Positions 38,598 to 50,137 of a DNA stretch of 64,000 nt are shown in pieces (within the stretch, counting starts at the first letter, position 1; every line of letters begins with the position of its first letter). A program made the position numbers and the translations under genes. Source of the DNA: Streptomyces sp. TSRI0107 (GTDB lineage: Bacteria; Actinomycetota; Actinomycetes; Streptomycetales; Streptomycetaceae); NCBI RefSeq assembly GCF_001905845.1, contig NZ_LIVZ01000005.1:248001-312000 (forward strand), given 5' to 3'. Below the pieces are notes generated by a model. The model was not told where the DNA came from, searched no databases, and worked only from the letters and a program-made list of their open reading frames with translations.

Positions 38598-40451
38598 TTA
38601 TGCCAGGCTGTCCCGCCAGGCGCGATGCAGATCCGCGAACCGGCCCGTGCCCGCGATCAGTTCGGCCGGACTGCCGTCCTCCACGATCCGGCCGTGCTCC
38701 ATCACCAGCACCCGGTCCGCGATCTCCACGGTGGACAGCCGGTGCGCGATCACCACCGCCGTACGGCCCTTCAGCACCGTCGCCATCGCCCGCTGCACCG
38801 CCCGCTCCCCGGGGATGTCCAGCGAGCTGGTCGCCTCGTCGAGGATCAGCACCCCGGGGTCGGCGAGCAACGCCCGCGCGAAGGCGACGAGCTGCCGCTG
38901 ACCGGCCGAGATGCGACCGCCCCGCTTGCGGACGTCCGTGTCGTAGCCGTCGGGCAGGGCGCTGATGAAATCGTGCGCGCCGATCGCCTTCGCCGCCCGC
39001 TCGATCTCCTCGCGGCTCGCGTCCGGGCGGCCGATGGCGATGTTGTCGGCGACCGTGCCGGAGAACAGGAACGCCTCCTGCGTCACCATCACCACCCCGC
39101 GCCGCAGCTCCGCCACCGACAGCTCCCGCAGGTCGACCCCGTCGAGCAGCACCCGCCCGTCGGACGGGTCGTAGAAGCGGGCGAGGAGCTTGGCGAGGGT
39201 GGACTTGCCGGCGCCGGTGGAGCCGACCACCGCGACCGTCTGCCCGGCCGGCAGCGTCAGGTCGAAGCGGGGCAGGACCTCGCCGCCGGTGCGGTACGCG
39301 AACCGCACCTGCTCGAAGACGGCCTCGCGGCCCGGCTGGTCCGCGGTCCGCAGCGGCGGGAGCGGCGTGGGCGTCGACGGCTCGGGCACCGAGGGCGTCT
39401 GGGCCAGCAGTCCGGCGATCTTCTCCAGCGAGGCCGCCGCCGACTGGTACGAGTTGAGGAACATGCCGAACCGGTCGATCGGGTCGTACATCCGCCGCAG
39501 GTACAGCACCGCCGCCGCCAGCACACCCAGCGCCAGCGTGCCGTCCGCCACCCGGTGGGCGCCCCACAGCACGATCAGCGCGACCGCCGTGTTGCCGACG
39601 ATCCGGGAGCCGACCACATAGCGGGCCATCTCCAGCAGCGCGTCGCCGTTGGTCCGCTCGTGCCGCCGGTTCAGCACCCGGAACTCGGCGTCGTTGGCCG
39701 CCTCCCGGCGGAAGGCGCGGACCGGGCGGATGCCGTTCATCGTCTCCACGAACTTCACGATCACCGCGGCGATCGCGCTGGACCGCTGGAGGTACACCCG
39801 CTGCACCCGCCGCCGGTACAGCCGCACCAGCCACCACAGCGGCACGAACGAGGCCACCGCGACCCCGCCGAGACCGAGATCCAGCCAGAGCAGCAGCACC
39901 GCCGTGTACACACAGGACAGGATCACCATCACCAGCTCCTGGAGACCGTCCTCCAGCAGCTCGCGCAGGGACTCCACATCGCTGGTGGAGCGGGAGATCA
40001 GCCGGCCCGAGGTGTAGCGCTCGTGGAAGTCGACGCTGAGCGCCTGGGCGTGCCGGAAGATCCGGCCGCGCAGGTCCAGCAGCACGTCCTGGCTGACCCG
40101 CGCGGAGCCCCGGACGAACGCGTACTGCAGCGCCCCTGCCGCCAGCGCGCACGCCAGATAGCCGACGGCCACCGCGATCAGCGGCCCGCGGTCGTCGGCG
40201 CGCAGCGCGGGCACGGCGTGGTCGATGGCGTACGCCACCAGCAGCGGACCCGCCTGCACGGCCGCCTGCTGGAGCAGCAGCAACAGCGTGGTCAGCGCGA
40301 CCCGTGCCTTCATCGGGGCGAGGAGGGAACGCAGCAGCGCGGCGGTGGCGCCCGGCGGGGTGGGCAGGACGTCCTGGTCGAACGGGTCCCCGCCGGGGGA
40401 GGGGCGGTCCTCGGGCTCCTCCTTGGGCGGCGCGGTGGTGATGGCCGTCAT
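38598..40451 (-). CDS. ABC exporter half-transporter (pair 2, second gene)
   Basis: A 617-residue ABC exporter with a Pro/Glu-rich N-terminus (1-35), six TM helices (about 48-330) and an ATPase domain: Walker A GSTGAGKST, VTQEAFLFSGTV, signature RISAGQRQLVAFARALL (ISAGQ rather than LSGGQ), Walker B VLILDEATSSLD with catalytic Glu, and H-loop VVIAHRLST. It overlaps the preceding gene by ATGA and likely forms a heterodimer with it. The type is that of multidrug or lipid exporters; the substrate is unknown. Confidence 0.93.
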   Translation of the reverse strand: MTAITTAPPKEEPEDRPSPGGDPFDQDVLPTPPGATAALLRSLLAPMKARVALTTLLLLLQQAAVQAGPLLVAYAIDHAVPALRADDRGPLIAVAVGYLACALAAGALQYAFVRGSARVSQDVLLDLRGRIFRHAQALSVDFHERYTSGRLISRSTSDVESLRELLEDGLQELVMVILSCVYTAVLLLWLDLGLGGVAVASFVPLWWLVRLYRRRVQRVYLQRSSAIAAVIVKFVETMNGIRPVRAFRREAANDAEFRVLNRRHERTNGDALLEMARYVVGSRIVGNTAVALIVLWGAHRVADGTLALGVLAAAVLYLRRMYDPIDRFGMFLNSYQSAAASLEKIAGLLAQTPSVPEPSTPTPLPPLRTADQPGREAVFEQVRFAYRTGGEVLPRFDLTLPAGQTVAVVGSTGAGKSTLAKLLARFYDPSDGRVLLDGVDLRELSVAELRRGVVMVTQEAFLFSGTVADNIAIGRPDASREEIERAAKAIGAHDFISALPDGYDTDVRKRGGRISAGQRQLVAFARALLADPGVLILDEATSSLDIPGERAVQRAMATVLKGRTAVVIAHRLSTVEIADRVLVMEHGRIVEDGSPAELIAGTGRFADLHRAWRDSLA

Positions 40452-42247
40452 CGGCCGTCCTCCTCTTCCCCCGACATCAGACGGGCGTACTCGGCGTTGC
40501 CGCGCAGCAGTTCGTGATGGGTGCCGACGGCGGTGATCCGGCCGCCGGAGAGCAGGGCGACCCGGTCCGCGAGCAGCACCGTGGACGGGCGGTGCGCCAC
40601 GATCAGCGCCGTGGTGTCCGCGAGCACCTGCCGCAGCGCCGCCTCCACCGCGGCCTCCGTGTGCACGTCCAGCGCCGACAGCGGGTCGTCCAGCACCAGG
40701 AACCGGGGCCGTCCCACGACCGCGCGCGCCAGCGCCAGCCGCTGCCGCTGCCCGCCGGACAGGCTCAGGCCCTGCTCGCCGACCTGGGTGTCCACACCCT
40801 GCGGGAGCGCGCCGACGAAGTCCGCCTGGGCGACCGCGAGCGCGCGGTCCAGCTCGGCGTCCCCGGCCCCGTCGGCGGCACCCATCAGCACGTTCTCCCC
40901 GACCGTCGCCGAGAACAGCGTGGGCTCCTCGAAGGCGACGGCGACCCGGCCGCGCAGCTCCTCGCGGGACATCGCCGTGATGTCCACCCCGTCCAGGGTG
41001 ATCCGCCCGGACGTCACCTCGTGCAGCCGGGGCACCAGCGCCGTCAGTGTCGTCTTCCCGCTGCCGGTCGCCCCGACCAGCGCCATCGACTCGCCGGGCC
41101 GCACATGCAGGTCGACCCGGTCGAGCACGGGCGGGGAGCCGGGCGGGGCGTCGGGGTAACGGAAGGTGACGCCGTGGAACCGCAGCCCGCGATCGTCGCC
41201 GTCCGCCGATCCGCTGAGAGCGGTCGACTCCGGCTCGGCGTCCATGACCTCGAAGTACCGTTCGGTCGCCGTCGCGGCCTCCTGGCTGAGGGCCAGCAGG
41301 AAGCCGATCGAGTCCACCGGCCAGCGCAGCGCGAGCGCCGTGGACAGGAACGCGACCAGCGTGCCCGCCGACAGGTCCCCGTCGGCGACCCGCACCGCGC
41401 CCAGCACCAGCGCCGTCCCGATCGCGACCTCGGGCAGCGTCATCATCGCGGCCCAGATGGTCGCCAGCAGCCGCGCCTTGTACAGCTCCGTGCCGCGCAG
41501 CGTCCGCGACAGCTCGCGGAACGCCCGGGCCTGGCTGCGGTGGCGGCCGAAGCCCTTGATGATCCGGATCCCGAGGACGCTCTCCTCGACGACCGTCGTC
41601 AGGTCGCCGACCTGGTCCTGCGCCCGCCGCGCGGCATGCGCGTACCGCCTCTCGAAGACCACGCAGACCACCAGCACCGGCACGGCCGGGCCCAGGATCA
41701 CCAGGCCCAGCGTCCAGTCCTGCACCAGCATGATGATCACGCCGACCAGGATCGTGACCGCGTTGACCAGCAGGAAGGTCAGCGGGAAGGCGAGGAACAT
41801 GCGCAGCAGCATCAGATCGCCGGTCCCTCGGGACAGCAGTTGTCCCGAGGGCCAGCGGTCGTGGAACGCCACCGGCAGCCGCTGCAGCCGCCGGTACAGA
41901 TCCGCCCGCATCGCCGCCTCGACGCCCGCCAGCGGCCGGGCCACCAGCCACCGCCGCAGCCCGAACAGCAGCGCCTCGGCGAGCCCGAGCAGCAGCAGGT
42001 ACAGCGCCCCGAGCCACACCCCCGCCGGGTCACGCTCTGCGACCGGCCCGTCCACCAGCCACTTCAGCACCAGCGGGATGACCAGGCCGACGCACGAGGC
42101 GACGACCGCGACGAACGCGGCGCTGAACAGCCGCGCCCGCACGGGACGGACGTACGGCCACAGGCGCAGCAGGGAACGGACGGCGGAGCGGTTCCCGGAG
42201 GGTTTCCCCGGGCGGTCCTCTTCGGTGGTGGCACGTGTCGTCGGCAT
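40448..42247 (-). CDS. ABC exporter half-transporter (pair 2, first gene)
   Basis: A 599-residue ABC exporter half with six TM helices (about 35-320) and an ATPase domain with Walker A GATGSGKTT, signature LSGGQRQRLALARAVV, Walker B FLVLDDPLSALD and H-loop IVAHRPST. The catalytic Glu after Walker B is replaced by Asp, the usual mark of the non-hydrolysing site of heterodimeric exporters. The ATG at 42247 has TAATCT 13 bases upstream and no clear RBS, so the mRNA may be leaderless; a TTG 10 codons earlier is less likely. Confidence 0.93.
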   Translation of the reverse strand: MPTTRATTEEDRPGKPSGNRSAVRSLLRLWPYVRPVRARLFSAAFVAVVASCVGLVIPLVLKWLVDGPVAERDPAGVWLGALYLLLLGLAEALLFGLRRWLVARPLAGVEAAMRADLYRRLQRLPVAFHDRWPSGQLLSRGTGDLMLLRMFLAFPLTFLLVNAVTILVGVIIMLVQDWTLGLVILGPAVPVLVVCVVFERRYAHAARRAQDQVGDLTTVVEESVLGIRIIKGFGRHRSQARAFRELSRTLRGTELYKARLLATIWAAMMTLPEVAIGTALVLGAVRVADGDLSAGTLVAFLSTALALRWPVDSIGFLLALSQEAATATERYFEVMDAEPESTALSGSADGDDRGLRFHGVTFRYPDAPPGSPPVLDRVDLHVRPGESMALVGATGSGKTTLTALVPRLHEVTSGRITLDGVDITAMSREELRGRVAVAFEEPTLFSATVGENVLMGAADGAGDAELDRALAVAQADFVGALPQGVDTQVGEQGLSLSGGQRQRLALARAVVGRPRFLVLDDPLSALDVHTEAAVEAALRQVLADTTALIVAHRPSTVLLADRVALLSGGRITAVGTHHELLRGNAEYARLMSGEEEDGR

Positions 42248-42307
42248 CACTGTGAGATTACGGACAGCCACTGACAACGCCCACCGAGTTTCGGACCGGT
42301 CGGCGCG

Positions 42308-43708
42308 TCAGGGGGCCGGGTAGGGCAGCAACCCCTTGGCGATCGCCTCCCACGCCTCCTTCAGTTCGGCCAGCAGCTCGGGCCGGGCGGCGGCCAGGTC
42401 GGCCTGTTCGCGGGCGTCCTCGGACAGGTCGAACAGGTGATCCCGGCCGGACGAGTCCTGGTAGTACTTGAAGTCCCCGCGCCGCAGCGCGCGGTTGCCC
42501 CGCACCCGCCAGAACAGGTCCCGTTCGGGGATCTCCTCGCCGCGCAGCAGATAGCCGGCCAGGCTGTGCCCGTCGAGCGGGTAGGCCGGGTCGGGGCGGG
42601 CGCCGGCCACTTCCAGCAGGGTCGCCGTCCAGTCGGGGGAGTAGACCGGCTCGTGGCTGACCTGGCGGCCGTCGATCCGGGCCGGCCAGCGCAGGATGGT
42701 CGGCACCCGGATGCCGCCCTCCAGCAGCTGCGACTTCTCGCCGCTCAGCGGCCACTGGTAGGAGAACCGCTCGCCGCCGTTGTCGCTGGCGAAGACGACG
42801 ACGGTGTTCTGCTCCTGGCCGGAGCGGCGCAGCGCGGTGAGCACCTCGCCGACGGCGGCGTCCAGGCTCTCCACCATCTCCCGGTACTTCTCCACCGAGC
42901 CGCCGTCGTTGTGCAGCAGCCCCGGCAGCACCTGCCCGGCACGGATCTTCGCCGCGATCTCCGCGCCGGCCTCCTCGTCGCCCTCCGCGAGCCACGGCCA
43001 GTGCGGTGTGGTGAAGTTCAGGTTGAGCAGCCAGGGCCGCTCGTGCTCCCGGCGGACGTAGTCGACGGCCCGCTCGGTCAGCACGGTCGTGTAGTAGCGC
43101 AGGTCCTTGTAGGCCGCGTCGCCCTCGTACAGGTCGTACTCGCCGAGCTGGCCCAGCTTGGAGAAGTACTCCAGGGCGCCGCCGAAGTTCCCGAAGAACT
43201 CGTCCCAGCCGGACCGGGTGGGGCTGTAGTCGGGCAGGAAGCCGCAGTGCCACTTGCCGATCAGGGCGGTGTCGTAGCCGGCCTTCTTCAGCAGGGACGC
43301 CAAGGTGGGGTGGTTCGGGTCGAGGCCCTGGGTGCGGTTGCCGATGGGCTCGGCCAGCCCGCCCTTCGTACGGCCGGGGTAACGCCCGGTGTAGAGGCTG
43401 AACCGGGTGGGGGAGCAGGTCGCCGAGCCCGAGTAGCCGTCGGTGAACCGCACGCCCTGCGCGGCGAGCCGGTCCAGGTTCGGGGTGCGGATGTGCGGCG
43501 CCCCGTACACCGACAGGTCGGCCCAGCCGAGGTCGTCGGCGAGGATGAACAGGATGTTGGGCCGGCGGTGCCCGCCGGTGGCGGGCCGGGCCCGGAAGGG
43601 GCGTTCGGCGGGAGTCGCGGCCTCGGCGGTGGTCGTCCCCGCGAGCGTCGCGGTCACGGCACCGCCGCCGACGAGTCCGCCGAAGGCACGGCGGGATATT
43701 TCGGGCAT
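42308..43708 (-). CDS. Exported sulfatase (arylsulfatase family)
   Basis: A 466-residue sulfatase. The N-terminus EISRRAFGGLVGGGAVTATL is a Tat-type signal (twin Arg). Family S1 features: metal site NILFILADDLGWADLSVYGA, the formylglycine motif CSPTR in SATCSPTRFSLYTGRYPG, IGKWHCGF, and the later metal site VVVFASDNGGERFS. The Cys must be converted to formylglycine for activity. It releases sulfate from organic sulfate esters outside the cell. The ATG has GAGGA upstream. A small RRHVDL-type leader peptide is encoded 74 bp upstream, fitting control by sulfur or cysteine supply. Confidence 0.93.
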   Translation of the reverse strand: MPEISRRAFGGLVGGGAVTATLAGTTTAEAATPAERPFRARPATGGHRRPNILFILADDLGWADLSVYGAPHIRTPNLDRLAAQGVRFTDGYSGSATCSPTRFSLYTGRYPGRTKGGLAEPIGNRTQGLDPNHPTLASLLKKAGYDTALIGKWHCGFLPDYSPTRSGWDEFFGNFGGALEYFSKLGQLGEYDLYEGDAAYKDLRYYTTVLTERAVDYVRREHERPWLLNLNFTTPHWPWLAEGDEEAGAEIAAKIRAGQVLPGLLHNDGGSVEKYREMVESLDAAVGEVLTALRRSGQEQNTVVVFASDNGGERFSYQWPLSGEKSQLLEGGIRVPTILRWPARIDGRQVSHEPVYSPDWTATLLEVAGARPDPAYPLDGHSLAGYLLRGEEIPERDLFWRVRGNRALRRGDFKYYQDSSGRDHLFDLSEDAREQADLAAARPELLAELKEAWEAIAKGLLPYPAP

Positions 43709-43730
43709 GCGGAATCCTCGGAGACAGAGG

Positions 43731-43748
43731 TGTCCCGGAGCTGGGACA
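43731..43748 (-). promoter_or_regulatory. Hairpin between leader peptide and sulfatase
   Basis: TGTCCC and GGGACA form a 6-bp stem with a 6-nt loop in the 74-bp gap between the leader peptide stop and the sulfatase start. It could take part in translation- or transcription-coupled control. Confidence 0.4.
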
Positions 43749-43782
43749 TACAGACAAAGGGGGAAGGGAGAAGGGCCGCGGC

Positions 43783-43890
43783 TCAGCGGCGGCGACAGAT
43801 CGCGCCGGCCTGCCGGCACAGGTCGACGTGACGCCGCTCCACGAGCGCGGCGTACGCACACCGGTGATCAGCGGACGGCCTCATGACCAT
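43783..43890 (-). CDS. Small leader peptide (RRHVDL type) upstream of sulfatase
   Basis: A 35-codon frame beginning MVMRPSADHRC and ending VERRHVDLCRQAGAICRRR. The RRHVDLxR core matches small actinobacterial peptides annotated as putative leader peptides upstream of sulfur-assimilation genes. It contains three Cys codons, consistent with sensing cysteinyl-tRNA (inference). The first ATG (43888-43890) and a second ATG (43882-43884) are in frame. There is no Shine-Dalgarno, but a promoter ends just before the ATG, so translation may be leaderless. Confidence 0.7.
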   Translation of the reverse strand: MVMRPSADHRCAYAALVERRHVDLCRQAGAICRRR

Positions 43891-43892
43891 GG

Positions 43893-43922
43893 AAGGTGCC
43901 AGCCGGACGGGGACACGGTCAA
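43893..43922 (-). promoter_or_regulatory. Promoter for leader peptide and sulfatase
   Basis: Minus-strand TTGACC (43917-43922) and CACCTT (43893-43898) with an 18-bp spacer. The ATG of the leader peptide follows two bases after the -10, so the transcript would begin at or near the start codon. Confidence 0.45.
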
Positions 43923-43961
43923 CGGCCCGGCCGGCAAGTTCACGGACTGGCAACAGTCGCC

Positions 43962-46196
<2,235 letters not shown>

Positions 46197-46349
46197 CAGT
46201 ACGCCTCCCACGGCTCGCGGAACGACGTGCCCACGAAGGCCCACGGCGTCCCGGCCCCGGCTCCCCGTCGTCGTCCTCCCCACTGTTCTGCCCAGAGCTT
46301 GGGTCGCACTCACGTTTCCCCAGGGCGGGCGCCGTCGTTGGGCACGTTT

Positions 46350-47597
46350 GTGAGGCACGTAAACGGGCGCGCGCGGCGCGCGAGGGCCGCACTGGCCGCA
46401 GCACTGACATGGGCAGGACTACTGGCCGGAGTCGTCGGCTGCACCGGCGACGGCACCGGCACAATGGGCTTCGGCGGGCCGGAGAAGCCACCGGGCCCCG
46501 AGGACGTCATCCGGGTCACCCCGGACGACGGCAGCAAGGGGGTCAGCCCCGGCACGGACCTCTCCGTCCGCGTACCGAGCGGGCGTCTGGAGTCGGTGAA
46601 GGTGACCAGGTCCCAGGACGCGCAGACGACGCGGGTGCCGGGCCGGATCTCCGCGGACGGACGGCGCTGGGAGCCGGACAGCCACAAGCTCGCGCTGGCC
46701 GCCGAGTACACGGTGGACGCGGTCGCCGTCGACGGCGAGGGCCGCCGCTCGGCCCGGCACACCACCTTCACCACGCATGTGCCGGAGGAACGCTTCATCG
46801 GGTACGTCACCCCCGAGAACCGCTCCACCGTAGGCACCGGCATGATCGTCTCCCTGGAGTTCAACCGGGAGATCCGGCACCGCGCGGCCGTCGAACGCGC
46901 CATCCGGGTCACCGCGAAGCCCGCCGTCGAGATCCGCCCCCACTGGTTCGGCGACACCCGCCTGGACTTCCGCCCCGAGCGCTACTGGAAGCCCGGCACC
47001 GAGGTCACCGTCGACCTCCGCCTGCGCGACGTCGAGGCCGCGCCCGGCGTCTACGGCCTCCAGCACAAGACGTTCACCTTCACCGTCGGCCGCAGCCAGG
47101 CCTCCCTCGTCGACGTCGCCCGGCGCAGCATGGAGGTCCGGCGCGACGGCCGGCTGCTCGGCACGGTGCCCATCACCGCGGGCGCCCCCAAGACCACCAC
47201 CTACAACGGCAAGATGGTGGTCACCGAGATGCTCGAGGTGACCCGGATGAACGGCGCCACGGTCGGCTTCCGCAAGAAGAACGGCAAGAGCGAGTACGAC
47301 ATCCCGGACGTCCCGCACGCCATGCGGCTCACCTACTCCGGCACCTTCCTGCACGGCAACTACTGGGCGCCCACATCGGTCTTCGGCCGCACCAACGTCA
47401 GCCACGGCTGTGTCGGCCTGCGCGACGTGAAGGGCGGCGGCGCGGACACCCCGGCCGGCTGGTTCTTCGACCGCAGTCTCGTCGGGGACGTCGTCGAGGT
47501 CGTCAACAGCAATGACAAAAAGGTCGCTCCCGACAACGGCCTCGGAGGCTGGAACATGGGATGGAACGAGTGGAAAGCGGGCACTGCGACGGAGTGA
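46350..47597 (+). CDS. Lipoprotein L,D-transpeptidase (first of tandem pair)
   Basis: A 415-residue membrane-anchored L,D-transpeptidase that makes 3-3 peptidoglycan crosslinks. The lipobox is in AGLLAGVVGCTG (Cys about residue 31). Two Ig-like domains (VIRVTPDDGSKGVSPGTDLS; GYVTPENRSTVGTGMIVSLE) precede the YkuD domain with HGNYWAPTSVFGRTNVSHGC, then VGLRD. The catalytic Cys is in SHGC. The C-terminal GGWNMGWNEWKAG matches LdtMt2-type enzymes. The start is uncertain: GTG 46350, or TTG 46338 with a better AGGG upstream. It is divergent from glgX and a close paralogue of the next gene. Confidence 0.92.
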   Translation: MRHVNGRARRARAALAAALTWAGLLAGVVGCTGDGTGTMGFGGPEKPPGPEDVIRVTPDDGSKGVSPGTDLSVRVPSGRLESVKVTRSQDAQTTRVPGRISADGRRWEPDSHKLALAAEYTVDAVAVDGEGRRSARHTTFTTHVPEERFIGYVTPENRSTVGTGMIVSLEFNREIRHRAAVERAIRVTAKPAVEIRPHWFGDTRLDFRPERYWKPGTEVTVDLRLRDVEAAPGVYGLQHKTFTFTVGRSQASLVDVARRSMEVRRDGRLLGTVPITAGAPKTTTYNGKMVVTEMLEVTRMNGATVGFRKKNGKSEYDIPDVPHAMRLTYSGTFLHGNYWAPTSVFGRTNVSHGCVGLRDVKGGGADTPAGWFFDRSLVGDVVEVVNSNDKKVAPDNGLGGWNMGWNEWKAGTATE

Positions 47598-47757
47598 CCC
47601 GACGGGGGGAACGGTTGGGACCGAACAGTGACATTTCCCGGACGTCCGGCGCGCTGACCTTGTGGTTAATATGCGCCGAGCGCGTGGGACGCGCTGGGGA
47701 GGGGGCCCGACGGGGCCCGGTGAGGGTCCGGTCCCGGACCCGTTGAGGGGAGACAAC

Positions 47758-49008
47758 TTGAACGTGCGGCCGATATCGGGGGCGTCGGTTGACGCGCGCG
47801 GGGGGCGCGCGAGCGGCAGGGGGCCGCTCGCGGTGATACTCGGGGCGCTGCTGCTGGCCGTCACCGCGTGCGGCGGAGGCTCGGACTCCGGGTCGTCCGG
47901 TGACGGCAAGGGCAAGGCCGGCGGCGAACCCACCGCCGTGAGCGGGCAGTCGGAGGCGGTCGTCTCCATAGCCCCCAAGGACGGCGCGAAGTCCGTCGAC
48001 ACCAGCGGCGACCTCAAGGTGACCGCCGCCAAGGGCAAGCTCACCGAGGTCGTCGTCAAGGACGCCAAGGGCGCGAAGATAGCCGGGGAGATATCCAAGG
48101 ACGGCGCCACCTGGACGCCGTCCAGCCACCTGGCCGCGGCCACCGAGTACCAGGTCCACGCGGTCGCCAAGGACTCCGAGGGGCGCACCGCCGCCGAGGA
48201 CTCCGGCTTCACCACCCTGACGCCGCAGAACACGTTCGTCGGGCACTTCACCCCCGAGGACGGCTCCACGGTCGGCGTCGGAATGCCGTTCTCGCTCCGC
48301 TTCACCCGGGGGATCACCAACCCCGAGGACGTCGAGAAGGCCATCGAGATCAAGACCGAGCCGGCCGTCGACGTCGAGGGCCACTGGTTCGGCAACGACC
48401 GCCTCGACTTCCGGCCCGAGAAGTACTGGAAGGCCGGCACCAAGGTCACCGTCCGCCTCAACCTCGACGGCGTCGAGGGCCGCCCCGGCGTCTACGGCGA
48501 GCAGGCCAAGACCGTCTCCTTCACCATCGGTCGCAACCAGGTCTCCGTCGTCGACGCCAAGAAGCTCACGATGAAGGTCACGCGGGACGGAAAGACCGTC
48601 AAGACCATCCCGGTCACCACCGGTGCCCCCGGCTACGAGACCTGGAACGGCCAGATGGTCATCAGCGAGAAGCTGACGGTCACCCGGATGAACGGCGAGA
48701 CGGTCGGCTACGGCGGCGAGTACGACATCAAGGACGTCCCGCACGCCATGCGGCTGAGCACCTCCGGCACCTTCCTGCACGGCAACTACTGGGGCGGCGA
48801 CGCCTTCGGCAACCGCAACGCCAGCCACGGCTGCGTCGGTCTGCGCGACGTGCGCGGCGGCTGGGACAAGGACGCGCCGGCCGCCTGGTTCTTCAACCAG
48901 TCGATGATCGGCGACGTGGTGGTCGTGAAGAACTCGGACGACCGGATCATCGACCCGGACAACGGCCTCAACGGCTGGAACATGTCCTGGGACGAGTGGA
49001 AGGCGTGA
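47758..49008 (+). CDS. Lipoprotein L,D-transpeptidase (second of tandem pair)
   Basis: A 416-residue paralogue of the preceding gene. The signal sequence LAVILGALLLAVTACGGGSD gives the lipid-modified Cys at about residue 38. Ser/Gly-rich linker, two Ig-like domains (SIAPKDGAKSVDTSGDLKVT; GHFTPEDGSTVGVGMPFSLR) and a YkuD domain with FLHGNYWGGDAFGNRNASHG, then CVGLRDVRGG. The TTG start is preceded by GAGGGGAGA. A TAATAT box at 47667-47672 lies in the 160-bp gap and may be its own promoter. A strong terminator follows. Confidence 0.92.
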   Translation: MNVRPISGASVDARGGRASGRGPLAVILGALLLAVTACGGGSDSGSSGDGKGKAGGEPTAVSGQSEAVVSIAPKDGAKSVDTSGDLKVTAAKGKLTEVVVKDAKGAKIAGEISKDGATWTPSSHLAAATEYQVHAVAKDSEGRTAAEDSGFTTLTPQNTFVGHFTPEDGSTVGVGMPFSLRFTRGITNPEDVEKAIEIKTEPAVDVEGHWFGNDRLDFRPEKYWKAGTKVTVRLNLDGVEGRPGVYGEQAKTVSFTIGRNQVSVVDAKKLTMKVTRDGKTVKTIPVTTGAPGYETWNGQMVISEKLTVTRMNGETVGYGGEYDIKDVPHAMRLSTSGTFLHGNYWGGDAFGNRNASHGCVGLRDVRGGWDKDAPAAWFFNQSMIGDVVVVKNSDDRIIDPDNGLNGWNMSWDEWKA

Positions 49009-49023
49009 CGCGCTGAGCGCGCG

Positions 49024-49055
49024 CGGGCCCGGTGTGAGCTACCGCACCGGGCCCG
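49024..49055 (+). terminator. Terminator after the second L,D-transpeptidase
   Basis: CGGGCCCGGTG (49024-49034) pairs with CACCGGGCCCG (49045-49055); 11-bp stem, 10-nt loop. Confidence 0.8.
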
Positions 49056-49084
49056 CTGTCGTTAGTCCCCGTTAACCTGCGTGC

Positions 49085-49852
49085 ATGACCGTATCTCTCG
49101 AAGTCGCGGACGGCGTCGGCACCCTGCGCCTGGACCGCCCGCCGATGAACGCGCTGGACGTGGCCACCCAGGACCGGCTCAAGGAGCTCGCCGAGGAGGC
49201 CACCCGCCGCGAGGACGTGCGCGCCGTGGTGATCTACGGCGGCGAGAAGGTGTTCGCGGCCGGCGCGGACATCAAGGAGATGCAGGACATGGACCACACG
49301 GCGATGGTCCTGCGCGCCCGCGCCCTGCAGGACTCCTTCACCGCGGTGGCCCGCATCCCCAAGCCGGTGGTGGCGGCGGTGACCGGCTACGCGCTGGGCG
49401 GCGGCTGCGAGCTGGCGCTGTGCGCGGACTACCGGATCGCCGGGGAGAACGCCAAGCTGGGCCAGCCGGAGATCCTGCTGGGCCTCATCCCCGGCGCGGG
49501 CGGCACCCAGCGGCTGTCCCGGCTGATCGGCCCGTCCAGGGCCAAGGACCTGATCTTCACCGGCCGCCAGGTGAAGGCCGACGAGGCGCTGACGCTCGGT
49601 CTGGTGGACCGGGTGGTCCCGGCCTCCGAGGTGTACGCGGAGGCGCACGCCTGGGCCGCACGGCTCGCCCAGGGGCCGGCGCTCGCGCTGCGCGCCGCGA
49701 AGGAGTCGGTCGACGTGGGCCTGGAGACCGACATCGAGACGGGCCTCGCCGTGGAGCGCAACTGGTTCGCGGGGCTGTTCGCCACCGAGGACCGGGCGAT
49801 CGGGATGCGCAGCTTCGTGGAGGAGGGGCCGGGCAAGGCCAAGTTCCGCTGA
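49085..49852 (+). CDS. Enoyl-CoA hydratase/isomerase
   Basis: A 255-residue crotonase-fold enzyme, most likely hydrating 2-enoyl-CoA in fatty acid or related beta-oxidation. Oxyanion-hole regions KVFAAGADIKEMQDM and VTGYALGGGCELALCADYRI are present. The two expected catalytic acids are seen as Glu in GGCELAL and Glu in QPEILLGLIPGAGGTQRL. The ATG is preceded by TAACCT six bases upstream and lacks an RBS, so it may be leaderless. It appears to be a single-gene unit. The 285 bp after it (49853-50137) hold no gene I can support, only a TTGACG box near 49887. Confidence 0.92.
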   Translation: MTVSLEVADGVGTLRLDRPPMNALDVATQDRLKELAEEATRREDVRAVVIYGGEKVFAAGADIKEMQDMDHTAMVLRARALQDSFTAVARIPKPVVAAVTGYALGGGCELALCADYRIAGENAKLGQPEILLGLIPGAGGTQRLSRLIGPSRAKDLIFTGRQVKADEALTLGLVDRVVPASEVYAEAHAWAARLAQGPALALRAAKESVDVGLETDIETGLAVERNWFAGLFATEDRAIGMRSFVEEGPGKAKFR

Positions 49853-50137
49853 ACGGTCCGCGGAAAGTCCCCCGAGGGGCTTGCCGTTGACGCGATGTCT
49901 GATCCGGGTCCCTCGAAGGGGCGGTTTGTGGAAGCCTTGGGGCAACCTTGAGCCTGCCTTGTCGAGGGAGCCCGTCCATTGCCGCCGATCGATCCGTCCC
50001 CGCAGGTCAGCGGGGCTGCGTTCGAGTCCGCACTGCCTCCGGCATATGCCGGTCGGAACGCGCGGGACGGGGGCTGCCGGGGGGCGTATTCCTCCGGAAC
50101 GGCCCCCAACGGCGCGCCGGGCGGCCATGATGGGGGC

